DNA from: Siphonodentalium dalli
Taxonomy: Eukaryota; Mollusca; Scaphopoda; Gadilida; Siphonodentaliidae
Assembly (NCBI GenBank): GCA_032622095.1
Contig: CP136061.1
Location: forward strand, 127,546,754 to 127,610,753
Direction: 5' to 3'
Length of the DNA: 64,000 nt
Made by a program: the position numbers and the translations under genes. Positions 44,122-56,750 of the stretch are shown here, piece after piece. The notes beneath the pieces were generated by a model. The model saw only the letters and a program-made list of their open reading frames with translations, made no database searches and had not been told where the DNA came from. Position 1 is the stretch's first letter; every line of letters starts with the position of its first letter.

Positions 44122-47100
44122 TAAGCTGTGCCCCCAAGGCCAGAGGGAATTAGTTCTGATGAGCCATTTGATCAGAGGAAGCCCCTTCCATGGAATCCCC
44201 CAAATGCAGTTGGTCCTGACCAAACTGGAATAAATGTCGATGACATACCACTATGATCACATGACGGCGGAGGAGCAGGCCCGGATGTATCCCGAAGGTA
44301 TTACGATTCCAGGGGATCGACTGGACCCCATCTTGTAATGATGTGGGCCACTGCACCATGGGGAAAGAGTCAGAAGGCCATTTGGCTGGTGCGCTATGTC
44401 TATGAGAGCAAGAGCGTCACGTGACAACGAGTCTTCCCCACCCAGAACAGCCGCCAAAGGCTACTCCCAGGTGCCCAATAATTGTGATGACCTATAAACA
44501 GATCTTCGTGGCATGAATCCAGGCCGAAATCAAATACTGATAGAAATTTCACTCTATGTGGAATAATAGTAGATCGATGTGAATTTTCTCGAAATTTAAT
44601 AATCGTATTGCCACTACCATTAGGCACCTGAGAGAAAGGTGCTGGAGCAATCGCCCGAGAAGATTGGTTTCCCGAATCATCCACTTGCAGCACCCGCCTA
44701 CCATTGGTTCACACTGCCGTAGCAGGACCGGGTGGGGCCTGAACTGGTCCTGCCCGAGGTAAAGACTGGTACGGTTGCTCAAAGTAGGTAATTATTGACT
44801 AATATGCCCTCACCCAACTATAACAAGTAATACACCCGTGAATGAGCAACCCGCACTGTGTGGCCAGCAAATTCGAATCACGTTCGACTGCAAGACATGC
44901 TGTTAGTTAGAACAAAGCAAGGTTAATAGACATAATACAATACAATCTGTAGGTTATTGAGTAGAAAGTAAGGTTAGTATAATTACGTTATACCCCTGGC
45001 CACGTGATCTTACCTGCTATGACAGGTAAGATACTGTCTTTTCTCGTATATGAGTTCCGAATGCACATAGGCAAGAACTAGGCGGTTTCCGTTAGGAAAG
45101 TGCGCTTACAGCGGACGTGAAGATACGAATGCCTTCATTTTCGTCATGATTGTATCGAATCGTTTTGTCACATAATCAGTGGATATGTGACAATAGACGA
45201 AGAGCCATGTCTTGGCCGCATCGGAAATATATTGGCAGTAGATGTGCGCAATATAAACGCTGCGCATGTAAGCTCGCTTTAGACATGTAACAATACAAAT
45301 GCAGTGCTTTCTGATATTCTGCGCAATATAAATGTGTTGCATGTAACTGTGCATCATACACGAGTGAAAGCTATTTGGCAGAATATCGTTTTGATATATG
45401 TGGAAATAGAAGTTAGTGAGCCAAGTGATGGTCTCTACTGGAAAGACTATTGGCAGTGAATCTGGAGCACGTGACAATATGTATTCTTTCTATTTCGCTG
45501 TTTGCCGTTATCATTCACTGATGAAACTGCAAAGTATGTCAGTATTGGGATGAAAACTGTTCACCATATGTAAGCATACTAGTAGTCAGTTCTGACAGCA
45601 TACATGAGGCCCTGATACCATATGATTGTCATGTACAATGTATGGAACTATTACGGCGTGCAATACATTATTGCAAGCTCGCCAATGCCGAGGCATATTA
45701 GATCCTACGGTAAGATGGCATTGAGGCACTTAAACCATAATATGTCAATGGGACCGAGAAGTTGAATGTATCGACAAACACTAATGTCTGAGGATAAAAA
45801 GTCAGATGTGTCAAGTTGGTGACATCTGCTGATCACAGTTGTTACATCACAAAGATTGTCAATTCTAAGTGCCAACCCATGTGTGGCGTAAATCTTAAAT
45901 CATCTGGCGGAGGTTATGAAGGAGAAACATCAATCGAATTAAAATTCAGTGAGATGCTGGCAAGCCAATAAATCGTTGCAACACCCGGACCATGTTGTGA
46001 ACAAGGTGTGCCATATTGAAGACGAAGCTTTCCCTTATTGGCCAAGTTCCCATTGGAGATGGTTACTCTCCACAAGTAGGCCAGTGGTCTCACTTCAAGT
46101 CGAACATCCAAGATGGCTCCAAAATGTTCTTACCATGGGTAGAATCACCATTGTTTAAGTAAAGTGAGCCAAGTGTAGCTGGAGTGTCAGGCTACAAAGT
46201 TTTCACTTCATTGCAGTTGGTGATCAATATTTCGTAGTAACCCAAACTGTACATACATGGATGTAAAGAATGCAACACAATATTTAGATCGTCAGACAAC
46301 ACATCAATTTGAAGTGTGGTTATATATGTGATAACGAATACCATCCCCCTGTTACGGAGTGTTAGTAACTCTTGTACTGATGATACAATGAGTTATATGA
46401 TATTTAATCGTGATAGACAAGGCAGAATTTTCTAAATACCTTGAAGTCGCTGTAATGTTTTATTACATTTGCCATGTGTCTAACAAGACCACACGCTCAT
46501 ACATACTGGCGGGCGTAGATTCGCAGGTATTGATCGTTAAAACAATGTTACAGATCGCTCAGTCGAAAGAAATGTGAATTGTCATCTGATAACAAGTACT
46601 ATCTTTCGTATTTATTCATGTAAATTATTACAAAGGAGGATATGGCTGTCCTGTGCAACTTTCTGCGAATTAACAGAGCAGTGCCATGTATGATTTGGCA
46701 GTATACATTATGATACAAAGCAACGGAACTTACGAAATAACCGAAGCGAGTCGACGGAAACTTATGTAAAGTGAAACACGTGTAGCACGAAATTAGGAGA
46801 TATCGCATACCGTACTACATTGCGTCCTCAATTGTAAGTCATGATAGTCATCACGCCGTATGTGTGGCACAATATGCACTATGTGGTTTTGTCACAAGTA
46901 AGCTATGTGCTTCTTTAGTCATTGTCAAGATGGCCATCTTAATTCCAATTGTTGAAAGATAAAAGCCGTCTTGAGGAAAACAAAAAAACACGGAAACAAA
47001 TTACGGATACAGTGAAACGAAAAATGTTCCCGTTTCGGATGTGAGAAATATTAATTAACTATCGGGTACAATAAATTGCAAGTTTGTAATATCAACAATA

Positions 47101-47360
47101 AATATTGAGTCGATAAACTCGCAACACAGAAAGATACAACCTTGAGAAAATAGAAACGATCCTGTCCTGGCGAGGAGGAATAAAAACTGACTAGACAATA
47201 GATAGAATGCGGGTGTATTCATGCGAGACTAATCTGGACACGGGTGTGAGTGGGGTCGGCACAACAATAAAATTTTAACCCTCCTGATTGACACAAGGCC
47301 GGAGACGTAATGGAGACGTAATCCATATAGTTCAGTTGAGGGCTTCTCCTTGGCGGAAAA

Positions 47361-47521
47361 ATAAGGATTAACTGTCATGTGGACTGTTTTTATGGAGATG
47401 TAACCGTGAGGTAAGTGGTCATAACTTGTATGTAAAACCCTTCGGGTTTTACACAAGTTATGACCACTTACCTCACGGTTACATCTCCATAAAAACAGTC
47501 CACATGACAGTTAATCTTTAT
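47361..47521. repeat. Near-perfect 160-bp palindrome abutting element X copy 1
   Basis: Arms of about 75 bp (GATTAACTGTCATGTGGACT mirrored by AGTCCACATGACAGTTAATC) around the centre AAACCCTTCGGGTTT. Only one or two mismatches plus a one- or two-base offset near TTGTATGTAAAA / TTTTACACAA. It begins at the last bases of element X and is absent from the flank of copy 2, so it is not part of X. It does not match families A-G. Confidence 0.9.
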
Positions 47522-47751
47522 TTATATTCGGGCAACTGAGAGCGGATTTCCTGTAAAAATTTATATAACTAATATAACTAAGCTGGATTCAGTTCTTTTC
47601 CACAAAATACATAGACAGGCTTCAAATAAGTGGAGAAATTTAAGCAGTAAAGGTTGTTTTAAAAATAAAAAAAATTCCCTTCCTACCTAACTGGATTTTT
47701 TTGGCTTCGTAACAGGAAACAACTGGGCATAAGGCTCATATTAATGGATAC

Positions 47752-48004
47752 CTTTGTTGTCTGATCTTTCTCTTTTTCCGGACCATCAACATCCATCTGT
47801 GAAATGAGTTCAACATCTGGTTTGGTATCACTGGCTCCAGGAGCCTTTCCAGATAAACTGTCATCAGTTTGAGGTGATTTCGTCTCTGTTGTCTGTTTAT
47901 CTTTGTCCTTTACGTAGTGCGTTCCCAGTTCATTGTCATCAAAGCTTATTACAGAGCAATACCCGTCAGTTGATGACACAAAGAGTATTCGACCATCTTC
48001 TGAC
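47752..48004 (-). CDS. CHAF1B: CHAF1B exon: end of last WD repeat and start of tail
   Basis: Acceptor TTTTTGAAATAG, donor CAACAAAG|GTATCC. 253 bp, enters in phase 2 and leaves in phase 0. Encodes SEDGRILFVSSTDGYCSVIS then FDDNELGTHYVKDKDK, matching the highly conserved block at the end of the CHAF1B WD domain (SSTDGYC, ELG). It is followed by an acidic, Ser/Thr/Pro-rich linker ending DVDGPEKEKDQTTK. The first base completes the W codon of the upstream exon. This is one of the two most diagnostic exons for the gene assignment. Confidence 0.92.
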
Positions 48005-48087
48005 CTATTTCAAAAAGAAGAGAGAATTGTTACCATAATTAAGAATTTTTTTTAATTCAGAATCAGATTTAATGGCTCTAACATTTG

Positions 48088-48177
48088 TTAACCCTTCCAT
48101 GACTGGAGCTTCCTGAAATTTTGCGAAAACCATGTGCCATTGCATTCTCTTATATGCGAGTCTCCCATAGAGAGCAG
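48088..48177. mobile_element. Family B MITE fragment (B9)
   Basis: TTAACCCTTCCATGACTGG start and half of one hairpin core, then truncated. Confidence 0.75.
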
Positions 48178-48179
48178 GA

Positions 48180-48965
48180 TACGCGCTGGACCAAAATTGT
48201 CTCATGCCAAAAATTTTGCCAAATGAAATGAATTTTTGCCAAATTTCAAAAATATCTGCCAAATTTAGTTGAGGCTAAGTTGATATATTCTTGATCAGGT
48301 TTCCCTTGGTCTGTAAGTAGGCACACATATAACGAATAACCCACTTTCGATGATCTTTTATGACCAGATAGTTCACATACCATAATAAAAACCCACTTGT
48401 CAAAATTTTTGCCAAATGAAAATATGTTTTGCCATTGGCAAATTTGGAAAGCGGCAGGGTTGCCATAATGGATTGCCGAAGCCAAACAACCTGAATTAAG
48501 AGGGCTACTGAACATGACAATGACACTGTAGCTCAACTTGGTGAGGGGATAATGTCATAATGTCAAAGGATTTAGTTATGCAAAGAGTAAAATCCAATAT
48601 GGCGGTCATCAAAAATCATTCAAATTCGATAGCTCCCATCTGGAGATGATCCTAAACATGCCTGTAAATTTTAAAAACAATTCTCTGATAGATGTAGGCT
48701 GCTGGTGGCCATGTTTTTAAAAATATTTTGGGAAAAAATTATGACTCCCATCTAGGTCAGGCTGAAGATCCATATGAAGTTTGGTAATGATTGGATGAGA
48801 AATGCAGCCTATAGGGTGTGCTGAAGGAAATTGTTGACAGACGGACTAATGGACGACAACCCATGGCAATAGTACAAATTTGACTTCATCAAGTTGATCT
48901 AAAAATTACTGATAGGCGAGTACTCGGTTATAGAAGAGTTGAACCACAATGCCACATAAACCTAC
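48180..48965. repeat. Intronic repeat remnants
   Basis: 48200-48450 has repeated TTTTGCCAAATGAAA-type boxes. 48453-48506 is a family F fragment (TTGCCGAAGCCAAACAACCT). 48530-48900 is an inverted, diverged 160-bp family block headed by GTAGCTCAACTTGGTGAGGG. Confidence 0.65.
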
Positions 48966-49091
48966 CAAGACAGGTCACTAAGCTGATGATAATGTATGTT
49001 GGTAATGTAACCGAACGGCCGTTGCTGTTGAGTATCATATAACAGCACCTCATCCTCCGTAGCTACAGCAAACACTACTCTGTATGGAAGA
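48966..49091 (-). CDS. CHAF1B: CHAF1B exon: WD repeat
   Basis: Acceptor ATCTCTTTTCAG, donor CTGTCTTG|GTAGGT. 126 bp, phase 2 at both ends. With the neighbouring half-codons it encodes [20 protein letters not shown] then [20 protein letters not shown] and LSW. This is the conserved [33 protein letters not shown] segment of CHAF1B, the strongest single match in the window. Confidence 0.95.
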
Positions 49092-49198
49092 CTGAAAAGA
49101 GATTAATCGTAGCTCACTTACATATTCTATTGGTGCAAGGAACGGATAAATAAGAGGACAGCCATAATTGCCAAAACCTTCAACTATACCAAAAACAA

Positions 49199-49941
49199 TA
49201 GGGCCCTGCGAATTGGAAATTTGGCAACCAAATCAAATCTTGAATCGAATCTGGTGGCCGATGTCGATATCGAATCGAATCGGGACAAGCACTGTAGGGA
49301 GAAAATAATAGCTGACCATCGGGTGCCCTTTTAATTATTATTATTGTTCACTTATTTGTCTTATTTGCCTTTTTTTTTAATATGGAACAACGAACCAAGA
49401 CAGAGTTCACAACTTCATTTTTGAAAAAAATTTGAAACATATCACTTAGTATAACATGTGACATATACGTCATCTAAGCACAGACCTTGATGACTATAAA
49501 ATGAATAATTACTACTGAAGATACACTTCTAAATTACTCTAGTAGTGTATATATATGTAATATAGTGTTTATTAATTTGATAGTCGCCAATGACTATATA
49601 TTCTAATGATTCCAGAACTGACATATGCTGTAATAGCTGAATCATAAACAATGGCATGCATAATGTCACATACTCACATCGGCGAAAGGGTGGAGGACTG
49701 TGATTGGACATAATTGAGTAACTGACAAGACCTCCATACGAAAAAAAAAAAACAGTAAAATGCGTCAATTGCCCCGCCAATTGAGCTCCATAAATGAACA
49801 AATTAGTTGTTTGTCCCCATAAATGGGAAAGAATGGGCCGATTCGAAAAAATACGATTCGGAGAGCCGATTAGGTATCGATCCCGAATCTGATCGCAGAT
49901 GTCGACACCGAATCAAATCTTTGAAGCTTCGCAGCGCCCTA
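49199..49941. mobile_element. hAT-like non-autonomous element (743 bp)
   Basis: Begins TAGGGCCCTGCGAATTGG and ends CTTCGCAGCGCCCTA. Subterminal motifs ATCGAATCGAATCGG / CCGATTCG are repeated in inverse. Flanking octamers AAAAACAA and ACCAACAA agree at six of eight positions, consistent with an old 8-bp duplication. Non-coding. Lies in a CHAF1B intron. Confidence 0.7.
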
Positions 49942-50215
49942 ACCAACAATCATTTACCTTTAACATTTTCTATACTATACAATCATTGATGAGTAATTCC
50001 CATAGGAAATTTTGGATAAACTAGAGATGGGCCTGTCCCAGATGGGACTGAGGTAAACCCCCCGTATTCAACATGTTATTTGAATGTAGTAGCCATTACT
50101 GTATATTGGGCACTGAAATTATGTGAACAGGTAACCCTAAATCCCCTAAGCCCTAACACTAATTTTGAACCTCTTAACCCTTAATCCTAAAACCTATTGA
50201 CTGAAAAATGTAGTA

Positions 50216-50780
50216 ATAAAAGCTCGGACAAAATTATGCATTTTGAGAAGATTTTCTAAGTTGAAAAAATGGGGCTAACTCCACTAAAAAAATTCGGACA
50301 GACCTCAATATCGCAGGTGCACAGATTCTCATGGTACTAATTATCTGTGCCAAGTTTCAATACAATTGATCAGAAAATGTAGGAATATAAGCTCGGACAA
50401 AATTATGCATTTTGAGAAGATTTTGTAAGTCCAAAAAATGTCGGACAGACGTCATAATCGCAGGTGCACAGGTTCCCATGATGCTAAATATCTGTGCCAA
50501 GTTTTTAAAAAATTGACCAAAAATGTAGGAATAAAAGCTCGGACAAAATTATACATGTTGCGAAACAGGGGGGATAACTCCACCAAAAAATGTCCGACAG
50601 ACATCATAATCGCAGGTGCACAGGTTCCCATGGTGTTTGATGTCTGTGCCAAGTTTCACGGAAAATGATCATAAAACAACTGAGAAAAACTCCAGACAAA
50701 CTTGTGTCCACGGTACGACGGACGGATGGACAGACAAGCTGATTCCAGTATACCCCCCACAACTCGTTGCGGGGGGTATA
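50216..50780. repeat. Tandem array, about 3.5 units of 146-170 bp
   Basis: AAGCTCGGACAAAATTATGC starts at about 50220, 50390 and 50535. Units share TCGCAGGTGCACAG, ATCTGTGCCAAGTTT and AAAATGTAGGAATA. The array ends with GGACGGATGGACAGACAAGC and the self-complementary ACCCCCCACAACTCGTTGCG GGGGGT hairpin. Confidence 0.88.
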
Positions 50781-51754
50781 ATTATAAGAAATAACTCTTG
50801 TTTTGATTAATTTGTGAATTGTCAACCAAACAGTTTGTAGAAAAATTACAGCAAAATGTCTTTTCAGTTATAACTGCATAACCTTAACCCATTGAACCCG
50901 AGATACCGGTCCAATCCTTATATTCCTATATCCCGGGAGACCGGTCCGAATTCATACGATATTTGACACAAAATTACAGCACAATAAACGCACATATCAA
51001 CTAGAGTTGTACCTCTACTTTGCACACATTTGTCACATGTTTATCCACGCGACTTTGATAGACAAACTGATGACAGAGGGTTTGTTTCTTCGCGTTTGCG
51101 CAGAGGCCTATTTTGAGAAAAAATTCCTTTTCATCATCGGAAAAGGGGAAGGGGAAGTATTTCGTTAGAAATTTCTCGATCAAAGCACAAATTAACTAGA
51201 ATTGTGCTTCAACTTTGCGTGAATGAGTCACATATGTTCATACCTCTGACTTTAGCAGCCAAATTGGAGACAGTGGGTCTGTTTCTTCGCGCATGCTCAG
51301 ATGTGCATTTTGAGAAATGTCCTTTAACGTAGGCAAAGGATAAGAATTTCGTTATAAATATATAGCGCGACCAAAGGGAGCCGCAATATAATCTACATGT
51401 CTCGTTGAAATACCTTTCGACATATTTCATAGCACACTTGTTCAGTTAGCATAGTATATTGCCATATAGTTGAGCGTGTATACATGTATATATGTCCCAG
51501 TTAAGAGCATTATGAGTTACGTTGTCAGAACACTATATAACGCCAGGCGCCGCCACGGGTTGGGACCATTTAACGTTCAGGATGTCAGGGTTCAAAGGGT
51601 TAACCAAAACAATATTACTTGATGTTGCGTGACAAATTTGAATTTTCCATCAAACCAATGGTAAATGGTCTCTGATGGGAATGAGGAGGACTCTTAGATA
51701 AGATAAACACATGGAAATACATTTGATATGAATTGTGATTATTAAATTACTTAC
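50781..51754. other. Intronic DNA with a weak duplication
   Basis: 50990-51180 and 51180-51400 resemble each other (ACTAGAGTTGTACCTCTACTTTGC versus ACTAGAATTGTGCTTCAACTTTGC; GTTTGTTTCTTCGCGTTTGC versus GTCTGTTTCTTCGCGCATGC), a diverged tandem duplication of about 190 bp. Confidence 0.55.
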
Positions 51755-51806
51755 CAGAACAAAGTATTGCATTTCTCCCATGGTTTCTGATTAATATTTT
51801 CCTTAT
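51755..51806 (-). CDS. CHAF1B: CHAF1B short exon (52 bp)
   Basis: Acceptor TTCTTTATCAACAG, donor TTGTTCTG|GTAAGT. Enters in phase 1 and leaves in phase 2, exactly fitting the exons on either side. Encodes KENINQKPWEKCNTLF, a lineage-specific loop between the conserved ELR/ELQ and LPYR blocks. Similarity alone would not identify it; phase and splice sites do. Element X copy 2 begins only about 57 bp upstream of its acceptor. Confidence 0.75.
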
Positions 51807-51863
51807 CTGTTGATAAAGAAAAAAGAAGATTTTATTTCATTTTATTTGATATAAACACAAAAT

Positions 51864-54800
51864 ATAATATTTATAAATAATATTACTTTTTCCTTAAGGG
51901 AAGCCCGAAACTGAACTATATGGATTACGTCTCCGGCCTTGTGTCAATCAGGAGGGTTAAAATTTTATTGCTGTGCCGACCCCACTCACATCCGTGTCCA
52001 GATTAGTCTCGCATGAATACACCCGCATTCTATCTATTGTCTAGTCAGTTTTTTATTTCCGACTTAATCATGAGATTTGCGAGTCGCGGGGTTGGGAATG
52101 GCACCACCATGGGAGGGATCTATGATAGTTCAGTTTCGGGCTTCCCTTAAGGAAAAAGTAATATTATTTATAAATATTATATTTTTCCGCCAAGGAGAAG
52201 CCCTCAACTGAACTATATGGATTAGAATGCAAGCCCAGGAGGAGGCACGAGCAATAAAGTTAATTAATATCCAAATTCGATGGGAATGTACTCTTCCGAA
52301 ACAGGATTCATGTAAATGTGATTTAGTCATGAATCAGATATGATTATGTTACGTGAAAGAGCTCCCAATTCAGATTACGACAATGCTCAAATGTGTACCG
52401 CCCCCCCCCCCCCCCCTTGTTTTTGGAATAAACATCCCAGGTAGTGCCATATAATTCATGCTAGCGAGACAACCGAGCAAGTATAACTTTGCTGCATCCT
52501 ATTCTCTTTGTTATCTTCTTCGCTCTCTCGACAGTTCACATTATGAACTGATGTCACATGCAGCCATTGTGTATGCCATAAGATATCAGAATGCTTATGA
52601 TACACCAGGGAGCAAATTAACTGGAATCGCATCGCGATTTGCCACTGAAATGTGGATACCGGTAATAGCGAGGAATTTTTTATACATGTATGATGTTATA
52701 AAAATGCTATCTAATCATGTCAATGTGAGATTATTTGCTAATCAGATATCGAAAGTAAATTGCTCCCTGTGATACACAAACCAGATATAAAAATGATATG
52801 CTGCAGATATCATAGCGAGGTAGGAGGTTTCATTATATCATGCCACACATCTGTACTCCAGCCTCGTATAATGTAGAGAGCAGGGAACGCCATCATGATC
52901 CAAGGTATCATTGCATATCAGTATATATGGGATTAGAGAACACCACTGAGGACTTGATGAACAAGCATAGAAGCATCAGTGATCTATGATGGCGCACATA
53001 ACGAGTGTCGGGAACATTTCGAAATGATCAAATGTAGCAGAATGATCAAAATTGCAAAATGACCGGTGAAGGAGTGGCCTGGAGGTATCCCGAAGGTATT
53101 ACGATTCCAGGAGATTGGACCCCATCGTGTGGAGATGTGGGCCACTGCACCGTGGGGAAGAGATAGAAGGCTGGTTGGTGCAGCTCTTGGAGGCACGCAA
53201 CAAGTCTTCCCCACCCAGATCATTCAGCCTTTCTTTCCTACCGGTGAAGGAGTGGCCTGGAGGTATCCCTAAGGTATTACGATTCCAGGGGATTGGACCC
53301 CATCTTGTGGAGATGTGGGCCACTGCACCATGGGGAAGAGTTAGAAGGTTGGTTGGTGCAGCACTTGGAGGCACGCAATAACAAGTCTTCCCCACCCAGA
53401 ACATTCAGCCTACCGGTGGAGGAGTGGCCTAGAGGTATCCCGAAGGTGTACGATTCCAGGGGAGTGGCTGGACCCCATCTGTGGAGATGTGGGCCACTGC
53501 ACCGTGGGGAAGGGGCAGAAGGCTGGAGCAGCTCTTGGAGGCACGCAACAACTCTTCACTTCCCCACCCAGAACATCCTCCAAAGGCTACAGTGCTGGAT
53601 CTTTCCTGACTGAGATAAATACTTGTACTTATCGCAGATTGTAGAGATTGTTGAATTAAATGAAGCAATATAAGATATCAACCTGTATCCTCATCCTGTA
53701 CAAAATCACTTACCAGCGGAACAACAGAATCCTCGTCCGACAGTGTGCCTGGTGACCCACTGTCGACCCGCGATTCTTGCTCATCGTCGTCAAACCTGCC
53801 GACGCCACGCGATGTAGAGAAGCATGTCAAAAGCGACGCCAGCCAACAGAATTGGCTGCATCAGGTTGGGATACCAGACTGTGGAAGAGGCCTACTCTGA
53901 AATGGTTCGACGCAAGACAAATGCTCTTGCATGTGGGATAAGTAGCTATGTCCTGTCCAAGGTCACCCCCTCAAATTCTGGGGCATCATCAAGCTGCGCC
54001 CCCAAGGCCAGAGGGAATAAGTTCTGATGAGCCATTTGTCAGAGGAAGCCCCTTCCATGGAATCCCCCAAATGCAGGTGGTCCTGACCAAACTGGAATAA
54101 ATGTCGATGACATACCACTATGATCACATGACGGCGGAGGAGCAGGCCCGGATGTATCCCGAAGGTATTACGATTCCAGGGGATCGACTGGACCCCATCT
54201 TGTAATGATGTGGGCCACTGCACCATGGGGAAGAGTCAGAAGGCCATCTGGCTGGTGCGCAATGTCTATGAGAGCAAGAGCGTCACGTGACAACGAGTCT
54301 TCCCCACCCAGAACAGCCGCCAAAGGCTACTCCCAGGTGCCCAATAATTGTGGTGGCCTATAAACAGATCTTCGTGGCAGGAATCCAGGCCGAAATCAAA
54401 ATACTGATGGAAATTTCACTCTATGTGGAACAATAGTATATTGATGTGAATCTTTTCGAAATTTAATAATCGTATTGCCACTACCATTAGGCACCTGAGA
54501 GAAAGGTGCCGGAGCAATCGCCCGTGAAGATTGGTTTCCCGAATCAACCACTTACAGCACCCGCCTACCATTGGTTCACACTGCCGTAGCAGGACCTGGG
54601 GGGCCAGAACTGGTCCTGCCCGAGGTAAAGACTGGTACGGTTGCTCAAAGTAGGTAATCATTGACTAATATGCCCTTACCCAACTATAACAAGTAATACA
54701 CCCGTGAATGAGCAACCTGCACGGTGTGTGGCCATCAAATTCGAATCATGTTCGACTGCAAGACATGCTGTTAGTTATAACAAAGCAAGGTTAATATACA

Positions 54801-56750
54801 TAACACAATACAACCTAGGTTATTGAGTATAAAGTAAGGTTAATATAAAATCACGTTATACCCCTGGCCACGTGATCTTACCTGCTATGACAGGTAAGAT
54901 ACTGTCTTTTCTCGTATATGAGGACAATGAGTTCCGAATGCACATAGGCAAGAACTAGGCGGTTTCCGTCAGGAAAGTGCGCTTACAGCGGACGTGAAGA
55001 TACGAATGCATGATTGTATCGAATCGTTTTGTCACATAATCAGTGGATATGTGACAATAGACGAAGAGCCATGTCTTGGCCGGTTTCGGAAATATATTGG
55101 CAGTAGATGTGCGCAATATAAACGCTGCGCATGTACGCTCGCTTTAGACATGTAACAATACAAATGCAGTCCTTTCTGATATTCTGCGCAATATAAATGT
55201 GTTGCAGGTAACTGCGCATCATACACGAGTGAAAGCTATTTGGCAGAATATCGTTTTGATATATGTGGAAATAGAAGTTAGTGAGCCAAGTGATGGTCTC
55301 TACTGGAAAGACTATTGGCAGTGAATCTGAAGCACGTGACAATATGTATTCTTTCTATTTCGCTGTTTGCCGTTATCAGTCACTGATGAAACTGCAAAGT
55401 ATGTCAGTATTGGGATGAAAACTGTTCACCATATGTAAGCATACTAGTAGTCAGTTCGGACAGCATACATGAGGCCCTGATACCATATGATTGTCATGTA
55501 CAATGTATGGAACTATTACGGCGTGCAACACATTATTGCAAGCTCGCCCATGCCGAGGCATATTAGAGCCTACGGTAAGATGGCTTAGTGTCAGGCTACA
55601 AAGTTTTCACTTCATTGCAGTTGGTGAACAATAGTTCGTAGTAACCCAAACTGTACATACATGGATGTAAAGAATGCAACACAATATTTAGAACGTCAGA
55701 CAACACATCAATTTGAAGTGTGGTTATATATGTGATAACGAATACCATCCCCCTGTTACGGAGTGTTAGTAACTATTGTACTGATGATACAATGAGTTAT
55801 ATGACATTTAATCGTGATAGACAAGGCAGAATTTGCTAAATACCTTGAAGTCGATGTAATGTGTTATTACATTTGCCATGTGTCTAACAAGACCACGCGC
55901 TCATACATACTGGCGGGCGTAGATTCGCAGGTATTGATCGTTAAAACAATGTTACAGATCGCTCAGTCGAAAGAAATGTGAATTGTCATCTGATAGTGAT
56001 AACAAGTACTATCTTTCGTATTTATTCATGTAAATTATTACAAAGGAGGATATGGCTGTCCTGTGCAACTTTCTGCGAATGAACAGAGCAGTGCCATGTA
56101 TGATTTGGCAGTATACATTAGGATACAAAGCAACGGAACTTACGAAATAACCGAAGCGAGTCGACGGAAACTTATGTAAAGTGAAACACGAAATTAGGAG
56201 ATATCGCATACCGTACTACATTGCGTCCTCAATTGTAAGTCATGATAGTCATCACGCCGTATGTGTTGCACAATATGCACTATGTGGTTTTGCCACAAGT
56301 AAGCTATGTGCTTCTTTAGTCATTGTCAAGATGGCCATCTTAATTCCAATTGTTGGAAGATAAAGCCGTCTTGAGGAAAACAGAAAACACGGAAACAAAT
56401 TACGGATACAGTGAAACGAAAAAAGTTCCCGTTTCGGATGTGAGAAATATTAATTAACTATCGGGTACAATAAATTGCAAGTTTGTAATATCAACAATAA
56501 ATATTGAGTCGATAAACTCGCAACACAGAAAGATACAACCTTGAGAAAATAGAAACGATCCTGTCCTGGCGAGGAGGAATAAAAACTGACTAGACAATAG
56601 ATAGAATGCGGGTGTATTCATGCGAGACTAATCTGGACACGGATGTGAGTGGGGTCGGCACAGCAATAAAATTTTAACCCTCCTGATTGACACAAGGCTG
56701 GAGACGTAATCCATATAGTTCAGTTGAGGGCTTCTCCTTGGCGGAAAAAT
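51864..56750. mobile_element. Element X, copy 2 (4.9 kb), in a CHAF1B intron
   Basis: Collinear with copy 1 (offset 9880 at the left end) with sparse substitutions. Includes the left foldback (51864-52180), the 104-codon frame (52458-52772), the 180-bp array (53060-53620) and the same right terminus GGCGGAAAAAT. It lacks about 463 bp present in copy 1 at 45720-46182 (junction near 55585) and about 14 bp near 55010. Same orientation as copy 1. Confidence 0.87.

Larger units (their letters stand above)
41984..47362. mobile_element. Element X, copy 1 (5.4 kb), in a CHAF1B intron
   Basis: Shared with 51864-56750 at high identity, while flanks differ, so these are two insertions and not one segmental duplication. 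The right end (TAATCCATATAGTTCAGTTG to CTTGGCGGAAAAAT) is an inverted copy of sequence at 42301-42344. A longer stretch of about 150 bp inside the right end (about 47185-47330, from GACTAGACAATAGATAGAAT) is an inverted copy of 42020-42165. The left end is a separate foldback (41984-42300). Contents include a 104-codon frame, a 180-bp tandem array and gene-like fragments. No transposase, integrase or RT was recognised. Probably non-autonomous. Superfamily unassigned; target duplication not found. Confidence 0.85.

Noticed and set aside
41984-47362. Element X as a Helitron, Polinton or LTR element
   Set aside because: No Rep/helicase, polymerase, integrase, RT or long direct terminal repeat was found. 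Its ends are inverted repeats.
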